Source: an uncultured Eubacteriales bacterium (GTDB lineage: Bacteria > Bacillota > Clostridia > Oscillospirales > Acutalibacteraceae). Taken from it: DNA of 64,000 nucleotides. The stretch is taken from NCBI GenBank assembly GCA_934444365.1, contig CAKSCM010000001.1, positions 171,231-235,230 on the forward strand. The letters are read 5' to 3'. Below the pieces are notes generated by a model. That model did not search any database. It was not told the DNA's origin and was given only the letters and a program-made list of their open reading frames with translations. The position numbers and the translations under genes are program-made. How positions within the stretch are numbered: the first letter of the stretch is position 1; every line of letters starts with the position of its first letter. This document shows, piece by piece, positions 50,595-58,129 of the stretch.

Positions 50595-51797
50595 ATGAAA
50601 AAGAAAGTATTAGCGCTTATACTTGCATGCCTTACCGTACTCATGTCGTTTGCGTTCGCCGCATGCGGTGACAACACCGACACCGAGTCGAAAGCATCCG
50701 GCACCTCGACCAAGGGTATCGCCAAGGAAGATCTTAAGGTTGGTGTTATCCACATAGGTGACCCCAAGGATGGCAGCGGCTATTCCTACACCCATGACCT
50801 CGGCATACAGGATATGCAGAAGAATCTCGGCCTTACGGATTCACAGATAGTCCGCAAGCTTAACATCTCGGATTCCGACAGCGCCGCTATAAAGACCGCT
50901 ATCGAAGAGTGCATTGCAGAAAAATGCAACCTCATCTTCGCCACCAGCTACGGCTACATGGACACCGTAGAGGCTCTTGCTGCCGAATATCCCGATGTAT
51001 ACTTCTCGCACGGCACCGGCTACAAGTCCAACGACAAGAACTTCAACAACTATTTCGGAAGAATTTATCAGGCAAGGTACCTTTCCGGTATCGCCGCCGG
51101 TCTTAAGACCAAGACCAACAAAATAGGCTACGTTGCCGCTTACGGCACCGAGCTTGCCGAAACCTGCAGCGGTATCAACGCTTTCGCCCTCGGCGTTCAG
51201 AGCGTTAACCCCGATGCAAAGGTCTACGTAAAGACCCTTAACTCCTGGTTCGATCCCGATAACGAGACCGCTTATGCCAACGCTCTTATCTCGATGGATT
51301 GCGATGTTATCGCTCAGCATTGCGACACCGCCAACCCCCAGATAGCTGCTGAAAAGGCCGGCGTATTCGGCTGCGGCTACAACTCCGATATGACCGCTCA
51401 GGCTCCCAAGGCTCACCTTTGCGCAACCGTATGGCACTGGGGTGTATACTACACCGCCGCTGCCGAGGCTGTTATAAACGGCACCTGGAAAGAGTTCGGC
51501 AACTACTACAAGGGTCTTGCCGAGGGTCTTGTAGGCGTTTCCCCGCTTTCCGACAACTGTGTTGCCGGTACTCAGGAGAAGATCGATGCCGCTACCGCAC
51601 TTATCAAGAGCGGTGATTGGGATGTATTCTCCGGCGTAAAGCTCACGTTTGATGACAAAAACGCCATAGTTAAAACCAATGCCGATCTCAAGGACAACAA
51701 CGGAAACACCATCGTTGCTGCCGGCGGCAAGTCGGTTGAGGATTCGGTCATCACCGGAACCATGAACTACTTCGTAGAAGGCGTAGTCCTCAGCTAA
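50595..51797 (+). CDS. BMP-family substrate-binding lipoprotein (purine nucleoside type)
   Basis: Substrate-binding lipoprotein of an ABC importer. Of 400 residues the first ~25 are a lipoprotein signal peptide (VLALILACLTVLMSFAFAAC). The mature part has the BMP fold: GVIHIGDPKDGSGYSYTHDLG near residue 45, IFATSYGYMDTVEALAAEYP near 109, and NYFGRIYQARYLSGIAAG near 145 with the conserved YQARYLSG block that contacts the ligand's ribose in PnrA-type proteins. The preference among nucleosides is not readable. GGAGGAAG lies before the ATG at 50595. Codon use is strongly biased (rich in GGC, AAG, CTC), suggesting very high expression. A strong hairpin follows before the ABC gene. Confidence 0.92.
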   Translation: MKKKVLALILACLTVLMSFAFAACGDNTDTESKASGTSTKGIAKEDLKVGVIHIGDPKDGSGYSYTHDLGIQDMQKNLGLTDSQIVRKLNISDSDSAAIKTAIEECIAEKCNLIFATSYGYMDTVEALAAEYPDVYFSHGTGYKSNDKNFNNYFGRIYQARYLSGIAAGLKTKTNKIGYVAAYGTELAETCSGINAFALGVQSVNPDAKVYVKTLNSWFDPDNETAYANALISMDCDVIAQHCDTANPQIAAEKAGVFGCGYNSDMTAQAPKAHLCATVWHWGVYYTAAAEAVINGTWKEFGNYYKGLAEGLVGVSPLSDNCVAGTQEKIDAATALIKSGDWDVFSGVKLTFDDKNAIVKTNADLKDNNGNTIVAAGGKSVEDSVITGTMNYFVEGVVLS

Positions 51798-51827
51798 CAA
51801 AAGACCTTACTTAAAGGTTATTTGAAA

Positions 51828-51867
51828 CCGCAAAGAGGGATAATTTACCCGTTATTCCTCTTTGCGG
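51828..51867 (+). other. Intercistronic hairpin between the binding protein and the ABC gene
   Basis: CCGCAAAGAG (51828-51837) pairs with CTCTTTGCGG (51858-51867), extended by GGATAA/TTATTCC. No T tract follows, so it is probably an mRNA-stabilising or processing hairpin that keeps the binding protein more abundant than the transporter, rather than a full terminator. Confidence 0.7.
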
Positions 51868-51892
51868 AAATCTTATTTTCGGAGGATTAACC

Positions 51893-54616
51893 GTGGCTGA
51901 ACAAAAATACGCTATCGAGGTTGAGGGCATCACAAAACGCTTCGGCGACGTAGTGGCTAACGACTCGATATCGCTCAATGTCAAAAAAGGTGAAATACTT
52001 GCCCTGCTCGGTGAAAACGGTTCGGGTAAAACCACCCTTATGAATATGCTGTCCGGTATATATAAGCCCGACGGCGGCATAATTAAAATTGCCGGTCAGG
52101 AGGTAACCATAACCACACCGGAGGACTCGAAAAGGCTGCATATAGGAATGGTCCACCAGCATTTCAAGCTGGTAGATAAATTCTCGGCTGCCGATAATAT
52201 ATGGATATCCGCCGAAAAAACCGGAGCCTTTTTAACAAAGGACAGATACAAAAAAATTGACGATATCTGCAAAAAATTCGGCTTTGATCTCGATCCGAAA
52301 AAATTGGTTTCGGATATGTCGGTAAGCGAAAAGCAAACGGTCGAGATAATCAAGGTTTTATACAACGGTGCAGATATACTTATTCTTGATGAGCCGACAG
52401 CAACACTTACCTTGCAGGAAACAAGAAAGCTCTTCTCTATTTTGCGCCGCATGAGAGATGCCGGCGCCGCAATAATCATTATAACCCACAAGCTTAACGA
52501 AGTACTTGAAATAAGCGACAGGGTAACCATTTTACGTAAGGGCAAAAGCATTACGACCGTAAACACGGCCGAAACAAACGCCAATGAGCTTACCGAGCTT
52601 ATGGTGGGCCACGCCGTCACACTTTCCATCGATCGTCCTGTATGTGTGACCGATAAAGCCCTGCTTGAAATCGAAAATCTGACCGTAAAAGACAGCGACG
52701 GTGCTACCGCACTTGATGAAGTATCACTAAAGGTAATGTCGGGCGAGATACTCGGTATTGCCGGTGTTTCGGGATGCGGACAAAAGGAGCTTTGCGAAGC
52801 CGTCGCCGGAATACATCCTATTGTTTCCGGTTCGATCCTTTACAAGGGCGAGCATATTGAAAGCTGCACTCCGCGAGAGATAATCAACCGCGGTATCAGT
52901 ATGAGCTTCATACCGGAGGATCGACTCGGAATGGGACTCGCCGCATCACTGTCGATTACCGACAACATGATGCTTAAAAACTACTGCGATACCAAGGGAC
53001 CGTTTGTCGACCGCAAAAAGGCCGCCGTCGCCGCTAAAAAGGTTGTGGATGACCTCGGAGTTGTCACTCCCGGCATTGATTATCCCGTAAGGCGACTTTC
53101 GGGCGGAAACGTACAAAAGGTGCTTGTCGGCCGCGAAATGCTCGCAGGACCGAATGTTCTTATTACGGCTTATCCCGTAAGAGGTCTTGATATAAACTCC
53201 TCTTACACTATATACAACATTTTAAACGACGAAAAACAAAAAGGAACCGGAATTCTCTTTGTCGGTGAAGATCTTGACGTAATGTTAGGCCTTTGTGACC
53301 GTATTGTCGTGCTTTGTCACGGCAGGGTTACCGGTATTGTTGACGCAAAGACCGCGACAAAGGAGCAGCTTGGTCTTTTAATGACCGACGCCGCATCGTC
53401 CGATAAGGACTCTCTTTCCCATCAGGACGACAACGCCGGAGCTTCCATAGATAAAAACACCGAGCTTTTCGCCTCTTCCTCCGCTTCGGACAAAAAAGTA
53501 AAAAATCACACACCGCTTTTCAGAGTTTCTAAGCGCAAGGAGCCGAGCCATATGAAGGCGGCGGCGCTTTATGCCTTCTCGCTGCTTTTAGCAATAGTTC
53601 TCGGCGGAATTTTTATAGCGGTAAACGGCGTTAATCCCCTCAAATACTACGAAACGGTGGTTACCGGCTGCTTTAAAACCGAAATTTACATTCGCGCCTT
53701 TATCCGCATTATAATTCCTCTTATAATAACCTCGCTCGGAATTGCATTCGCCTTTAAAATGCGATTTTGGAACATCGGCGCGAACGGTCAGTTTATTGTA
53801 GGCGCCATCGGTGCCGCGACGGTAGGCTTGGCACTCGGTGATTCGCTTGACAGATGGCTCGTGCTCCTGCTTATGGCGGTTGCCGGCGCTCTGCTCAGCG
53901 GACTTTTCGGACTTATCCCCGCCTTCTTTAAGGTTAAATTCGGGACAAGCGAAACACTGCTTACCCTGATGCTAAACTACATAGCCTACTACATCCTTAC
54001 ATATCTTAAGAATTTGATGTTCTACCGCAAAGTTTCCGAAACCGGCGGAGTTTACAGACCGGACTTCAAAATCCTGCCGGAAAACGCCTGGCTTTACGAT
54101 GTAAAAATCGGCGGCGTATCGATAGACATTTCATTCTTTATAGCGCTTATACTTGTTGTTTTCACCTTTATATACTTTAAATACACAAAGCACGGTTATG
54201 AGATCACGGTCGTCGGCGACAGCCGAAACACCGCTAACTACGCCGGCATGAAGGTTAACAAGATCGTACTTCGCACCATGTTTATCTCGGCGGCGGTCGT
54301 CGGCCTTGGCGGAATGCTTCAGGTTTCGGGCAGCGCTACAAACCACACCCTCGCCGACGGGATTACAAGCGATGTCGGCTGGACTGGAATTATCGTAGCG
54401 TGGCTCGCAAAATTAAATCCCATCGGAATATTCGCCGTAAGCCTTATGATGGGTATTCTCGAAAAAGGAACCTCGGTCGCCGAAAGCACCTTCAACATCT
54501 CCTCCGCAGCGTCGGACGTACTTCAGGGAATTATTCTGTTTTCGGTGCTCGCGATGGACTTCTTTATGCGCTACAAAATCAATATTGACCTTAAAAGAAA
54601 GGGAGGCCGCGGATAA
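51893..54616 (+). CDS. Nucleoside-type ABC importer: double ATPase fused to a permease
   Basis: A 907-residue protein that joins two normally separate subunits. Residues ~8-240 are a first ATPase domain with intact Walker A GENGSGKTT and Walker B ILILDEPTATLT. Residues ~265-510 form a second ATPase with a degenerate Walker A (GVSGCGQKE, no Lys-Ser/Thr) but a normal LSGGNVQKV signature, the RbsA/NupO pattern. A linker rich in Ser and Asp follows (510-545), then a permease of ~350 residues with about ten membrane segments (MKAAALYAFSLLLAIVLGG onward), like NupP. The reading frame runs through without a stop. The start is GTG at 51893 with GGAGGA upstream. With the next gene and the BMP protein it makes a complete importer. 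Confidence 0.9.
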   Translation: MAEQKYAIEVEGITKRFGDVVANDSISLNVKKGEILALLGENGSGKTTLMNMLSGIYKPDGGIIKIAGQEVTITTPEDSKRLHIGMVHQHFKLVDKFSAADNIWISAEKTGAFLTKDRYKKIDDICKKFGFDLDPKKLVSDMSVSEKQTVEIIKVLYNGADILILDEPTATLTLQETRKLFSILRRMRDAGAAIIIITHKLNEVLEISDRVTILRKGKSITTVNTAETNANELTELMVGHAVTLSIDRPVCVTDKALLEIENLTVKDSDGATALDEVSLKVMSGEILGIAGVSGCGQKELCEAVAGIHPIVSGSILYKGEHIESCTPREIINRGISMSFIPEDRLGMGLAASLSITDNMMLKNYCDTKGPFVDRKKAAVAAKKVVDDLGVVTPGIDYPVRRLSGGNVQKVLVGREMLAGPNVLITAYPVRGLDINSSYTIYNILNDEKQKGTGILFVGEDLDVMLGLCDRIVVLCHGRVTGIVDAKTATKEQLGLLMTDAASSDKDSLSHQDDNAGASIDKNTELFASSSASDKKVKNHTPLFRVSKRKEPSHMKAAALYAFSLLLAIVLGGIFIAVNGVNPLKYYETVVTGCFKTEIYIRAFIRIIIPLIITSLGIAFAFKMRFWNIGANGQFIVGAIGAATVGLALGDSLDRWLVLLLMAVAGALLSGLFGLIPAFFKVKFGTSETLLTLMLNYIAYYILTYLKNLMFYRKVSETGGVYRPDFKILPENAWLYDVKIGGVSIDISFFIALILVVFTFIYFKYTKHGYEITVVGDSRNTANYAGMKVNKIVLRTMFISAAVVGLGGMLQVSGSATNHTLADGITSDVGWTGIIVAWLAKLNPIGIFAVSLMMGILEKGTSVAESTFNISSAASDVLQGIILFSVLAMDFFMRYKINIDLKRKGGRG

Positions 54617-55602
54617 TGGAGACCATTATAAAATTCCTGTATGAATCGGTCAGAGCGGGCACTCCCCTGCTCTACGGTACCACCGGTGAAATTATAACCG
54701 AACGCACCGGCAGCCTTAACCTCGGTGTCGAGGGAATGATGGCCATGGGGGCTATCGGCGGATATCTGCTCGCCTGCAGCTCGGGAAGCTTAATAATAGG
54801 CATACTGTTTGCCTTTTTATTCGGCGCTCTCGGTGCGCTTATATATGCATTTTTAACCGTAACAATGCAGGCAAATCAGAATGTCTGCGGTCTGGCACTT
54901 ACCATCTTCGGTGTCGGCGTTTACAGATATGTAGGACAGACCATTTCCAAGGCAAACAGCTTCCCCCGTCTCGGCGAATATCCCGAGCTTTCCGAAGCTG
55001 TAGCTGATAGAGGAATCCCCTATCTTCGCGACATTCCCTACATCGGAAAGCTGCTGTTTTCATATAACTGGTTTGTTTACCTCGGCGTTGTAATAGCGAT
55101 TTTATGCTACATATACGTTTCAAAAACACGTTTGGGACTCAGACTTCGCGCAATAGGCGAAAATCCTGCGGCAGCCGATGCGTGCGGCGTAAACGTAACC
55201 CTCATGAAATATATGAATATAATACTCGGCGGCGGAATCTGCGGAATCGGCGGACTTTATCTCGGAATAGTCACAAACGGCGGAAGCTGGAACGACAACT
55301 GGATAAACGGCATGGGCTGGATCTCGGTTGCACTCGTTATCTTCGCCGCATGGAGCACACCTCTTGCCATTTTGGGTGCTTATTTCTTCGGAATGCTTAA
55401 AACTCTGCAGCCCTGGAAGGGTACCCTTTCGGCCCAGTTCCCGGGACTTCTCTCCTGGCTTGATAAGATCCCGAATGAGTTTTATCAGATGCTCCCCTTC
55501 TTTATAACGGCCGTCGTACTTATAGTCTCGTCCCTTAAAAAGAAGAAAAACTCGGCTGAGCCCTCGCATATAGGCCTTAACTACTTCCGTGAGGAACGCT
55601 GA
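54616..55602 (+). CDS. Nucleoside-type ABC importer, second permease subunit
   Basis: A 328-residue integral membrane protein of the BPD_transp_2 class, like NupQ. GTPLLYGTTGEIITERTGSL near residue 15 and NLGVEGMMAMGAIGGYL near 35 are conserved in such permeases, and RLRAIGENPAAADACGVNV near 175 contains the cytoplasmic coupling loop. Eight to ten membrane segments are visible. It starts on the last base of the preceding stop (TAATG), so it is translationally coupled to the fused subunit. A 15-base tandem duplication spans its stop codon. Confidence 0.9.
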   Translation: METIIKFLYESVRAGTPLLYGTTGEIITERTGSLNLGVEGMMAMGAIGGYLLACSSGSLIIGILFAFLFGALGALIYAFLTVTMQANQNVCGLALTIFGVGVYRYVGQTISKANSFPRLGEYPELSEAVADRGIPYLRDIPYIGKLLFSYNWFVYLGVVIAILCYIYVSKTRLGLRLRAIGENPAAADACGVNVTLMKYMNIILGGGICGIGGLYLGIVTNGGSWNDNWINGMGWISVALVIFAAWSTPLAILGAYFFGMLKTLQPWKGTLSAQFPGLLSWLDKIPNEFYQMLPFFITAVVLIVSSLKKKKNSAEPSHIGLNYFREER

Positions 55603-55620
55603 TAAGAGGAACGCTGATAA
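55591..55620 (+). repeat. 15-base perfect tandem duplication at the permease stop codon
   Basis: GAGGAACGCTGATAA occurs twice in a row (55591-55605 and 55606-55620). The first copy contains the permease stop (TGA, 55600-55602). A perfect short duplication like this usually reflects recent replication slippage; it changes only untranslated sequence. Confidence 0.9.
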
Positions 55621-55663
55621 ACAGATATTAATTATTAGTAACGCTAAAATTTAAAATTTTGAC

Positions 55664-55709
55664 CGACCGGCATTTAAGTTTTTCTTAAACCCTTGCCGGT
55701 CGTTTTTTT
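55664..55709 (+). terminator. Terminator of the nucleoside importer operon
   Basis: CGACCGGCA (55664-55672) pairs with TGCCGGTCG (55694-55702), followed by seven T; inner TTTAAG/CTTAAA adds to the stem. Confidence 0.87.
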
Positions 55710-55714
55710 ATACA

Positions 55715-55743
55715 TTGCGAACTGCAATAAATTATGCTATAAT
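55715..55743 (+). promoter_or_regulatory. Sigma-A promoter of ilvB-ilvN
   Basis: TTGCGA (55715-55720), 17-base spacer, TATAAT (55738-55743). It starts six bases after the preceding terminator. The leader of about 57 bases is too short for a T-box or a leader-peptide attenuator. Confidence 0.75.
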
Positions 55744-55806
55744 ATTTTAAATTATAAGTTAATATCGTTTTTAACGGTTTAATATTAAGGATGTGCTTAA
55801 AAGCTT

Positions 55807-57441
55807 ATGCCAACGGTGTCAAAGCTGCTTGTTGAATATTTAAAAGAAGAGGGCGTAAAGGTGGTTTTCGGCTACCCCGGCGCCTCTGTTTTGCCGCTTT
55901 ATACAGCGCTCGAAAACAGCGGAATCAAAAATATACTCGTTCGCCATGAGCAAAACGCCGGACACGCCGCAAACGGATATGCGAGAATAACCGGCCGTCC
56001 GGGAGTATGCATGGCGACCTCCGGTCCGGGTGCTACAAACCTTATAACCGCAATCGCTACGGCGTATATGGATTCGGTCCCAATGGTTGTAATTACCGGT
56101 CAGGTAATGAGCGAGCTTATAGGCCGTGATGTTTTTCAGGAGGCCGATATAACCGGCGCATGCGAGCCCTTTGTAAAACACAGCTATCTTATAAAGGAGG
56201 CAGCCGATACCCCTCGCGTAATAAAAGAAGCTTTTCATATTGCCTCGACCGGCCGACCGGGACCTGTGCTTGTCGATATACCGGTCGACATTATGCGCTC
56301 GGAAATAAGCGACGACGCTTCCGTTTATCCGAAAACCGTAAATATAACCGGATACAAGCCCTGTCTTGACGGTCATAAAATGCAGATAAAGCGCGCGGCC
56401 GACGCAATTAAAAACGCCCAAAAACCCGTAATATGTGCCGGCGGAGGCGCATTTATATCGGGAGCTCAAAAGCTGGTAGCTCAGCTCGCCGGACAGATCG
56501 ACGCACCGGTAATCAGCACATTGATGGGAACCGGAATTATGCCGAAGAACAATCCGCTGTATCTCGGTATGTTCGGAACCCACGGGACCGCAAGGGCAAA
56601 CTTTGCGCTTTATAATGCCGATTTGCTTATAGTTTGCGGTGCAAGGCTCGGCGATCGTGCGGTAGCAAGGGCAAACCAGCTCTCCTCCGGCACGACCGTT
56701 ATACATATCGATATTGACCCGGCCGAGATCGGAAAGAATATAAAGACCGAAATTCCGATCGTCGGCGATCTTTCAAGAACACTTTCAAAGCTTATAAAGC
56801 TGGCCGAAAAGGCCGATCATGGCGACTGGATAAAAAACTGCACAAAGAGCGATATTAAAATCAGTAAAGCCGAAAAAAAGGATGTATCATCCCTCGGCAT
56901 TAATCCGGCCGAATTTATAGAAAAGCTTACCTCAAGGCTGCCGGAAAACTGCACACTGTGCGCCGATGTCGGACGCAACCAGATGTGGTCCGCAAGGCAT
57001 TTTATGTGCGATAACGGCCGCTTTTTAACATCGGGCGGCATGGGAACAATGGGCTACAGTATTCCGGCGGCAATCGGAGCAAAACTCGCAAATAAAAATG
57101 CCTTTACCGTTGCAATATGCGGCGACGGCGCTTTTCAAATGGCCATGAACGAGCTTGCGACCGTAGTTCAGAATGATGTTGATATAAAAATTATAATCAT
57201 GAACAACCACTGTCTCGGCCTTATAAACGAGCTGTACGACCAAAACGGCGATAAAAACCGCACTTGCACCAATCTCGGCCGTTACCCCGATTACAAAAAG
57301 ATTGCCGAGGCATACGGAGTAGGATATATGCATCTTGATTCGGCCTGTGACCTTTCAGACTTTACCGAAAGGCTGATAAAACATGAAGGCTGTGTAATTG
57401 CCGAGGTTGAAGTAGGCGAAGATATAACCTCATTTGCTTAA
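55807..57441 (+). CDS. ilvB: Acetolactate synthase, large (catalytic) subunit
   Basis: Thiamine-diphosphate enzyme making acetolactate or acetohydroxybutyrate, first common step of branched-chain amino acid synthesis. The 544 residues show VVFGYPGASVLPLY near residue 18, the catalytic glutamate in RHEQNAGHAANGYA near residue 47, the FAD/domain blocks in the middle, and the ThDP motif GDGAFQMAMNELATVV through IIMNNHCLG (about 439-473). The adjacent ilvN shows it is the anabolic, regulated form. The protein is somewhat shorter than the common ~560-residue forms. No other ilv or leu genes are in the window. Confidence 0.95.
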   Translation: MPTVSKLLVEYLKEEGVKVVFGYPGASVLPLYTALENSGIKNILVRHEQNAGHAANGYARITGRPGVCMATSGPGATNLITAIATAYMDSVPMVVITGQVMSELIGRDVFQEADITGACEPFVKHSYLIKEAADTPRVIKEAFHIASTGRPGPVLVDIPVDIMRSEISDDASVYPKTVNITGYKPCLDGHKMQIKRAADAIKNAQKPVICAGGGAFISGAQKLVAQLAGQIDAPVISTLMGTGIMPKNNPLYLGMFGTHGTARANFALYNADLLIVCGARLGDRAVARANQLSSGTTVIHIDIDPAEIGKNIKTEIPIVGDLSRTLSKLIKLAEKADHGDWIKNCTKSDIKISKAEKKDVSSLGINPAEFIEKLTSRLPENCTLCADVGRNQMWSARHFMCDNGRFLTSGGMGTMGYSIPAAIGAKLANKNAFTVAICGDGAFQMAMNELATVVQNDVDIKIIIMNNHCLGLINELYDQNGDKNRTCTNLGRYPDYKKIAEAYGVGYMHLDSACDLSDFTERLIKHEGCVIAEVEVGEDITSFA

Positions 57442-57456
57442 AAGGAGACGGATATT

Positions 57457-57969
57457 TTGAAGCATACAATTTCAGTATTGGTCGAAAACCACGCCGGTGT
57501 ACTCTCAAAAATATCGGGACTGTTCTCCCGTCGGGCCTTTAACATTGAATCGCTCGCCGTCGGAGTAACCGAGGATCCTACAATATCGCGAATAACAATA
57601 GTTGTAAACGGCAGCGATTATATGGTTGAGCAGATAGAAAAACAGCTCAATAAGCTGATACCTGTTATAAAGGTAAAAGCCTTAAAAGAGGGCAGCTATA
57701 TAAGCCGCACCCTCACTTTTTTCAAGGTATCGTCAACCCTGCAAAAACGTCCGGAAATCCTTAAAATTGCCGAAATGATGTCGGCTAAGGTGGTGGACGT
57801 TTCACCGAGAACCGTTACCCTTGAATTTTCGGATACTTTAGAGAAAACCAAGGCGCTCGAAGGTCTGCTCTCTCCCTACGGAATACGTGAAGTTGTAAGC
57901 ACCGGAGCCATTGCAATCGAAAAGGGCGAGCATAAAACCGATCGTCCGGTAAATCCTCAAAATGAATAA
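57457..57969 (+). CDS. ilvN: Acetolactate synthase, small (regulatory) subunit
   Basis: Regulatory partner of IlvB that confers valine feedback inhibition. The 170 residues start with the ACT domain KHTISVLVENHAGVLSKISGLFSRRAFNIESLAVG (shown in part), followed by the C-terminal ALS_ss_C domain (EILKIAEMMSAKVVDVSPRT near residue 105). The gene lies 15 bases behind ilvB with AAAGGAG in front, and starts with TTG. It closes the operon. Confidence 0.94.
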   Translation: MKHTISVLVENHAGVLSKISGLFSRRAFNIESLAVGVTEDPTISRITIVVNGSDYMVEQIEKQLNKLIPVIKVKALKEGSYISRTLTFFKVSSTLQKRPEILKIAEMMSAKVVDVSPRTVTLEFSDTLEKTKALEGLLSPYGIREVVSTGAIAIEKGEHKTDRPVNPQNE

Positions 57970-58070
57970 TTTTTTAACATAATTACAGTCTCCGGCTGAA
58001 AACTATAGCTTTCTCAAAAAAAGCCTTTTCCGGCATCTCCGGCGACCCAAAAAAACAATTAAACGACAAA

Positions 58071-58114
58071 AACTACCGACTTATGGCAAACGCCTAACAA
58101 GCCGGTAGTTTTTA
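58071..58114. terminator. Bidirectional terminator between ilvN and the surface protein gene
   Basis: AACTACCG (58071-58078) pairs with CGGTAGTT (58103-58110), with an inner GGC/GCC stem (58085-58094). T tracts flank it on both strands, so it can stop both converging transcripts. Confidence 0.83.
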
Positions 58115-58129
58115 TTTTGTTAATAACGG

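Noticed and set aside
50841..51800. 319-codon open frame antisense to the BMP gene
   Set aside because: It mirrors a strongly codon-biased real gene; such biased genes often leave long open antisense frames.
55744..55806. T-box or leader-peptide attenuator before ilvB
   Set aside because: The leader is only about 57 bases with no terminator hairpin and no run of branched-chain codons.
55840..56706. 288-codon open frame antisense to ilvB
   Set aside because: Same reason: shadow of a well-supported enzyme gene, no family features.
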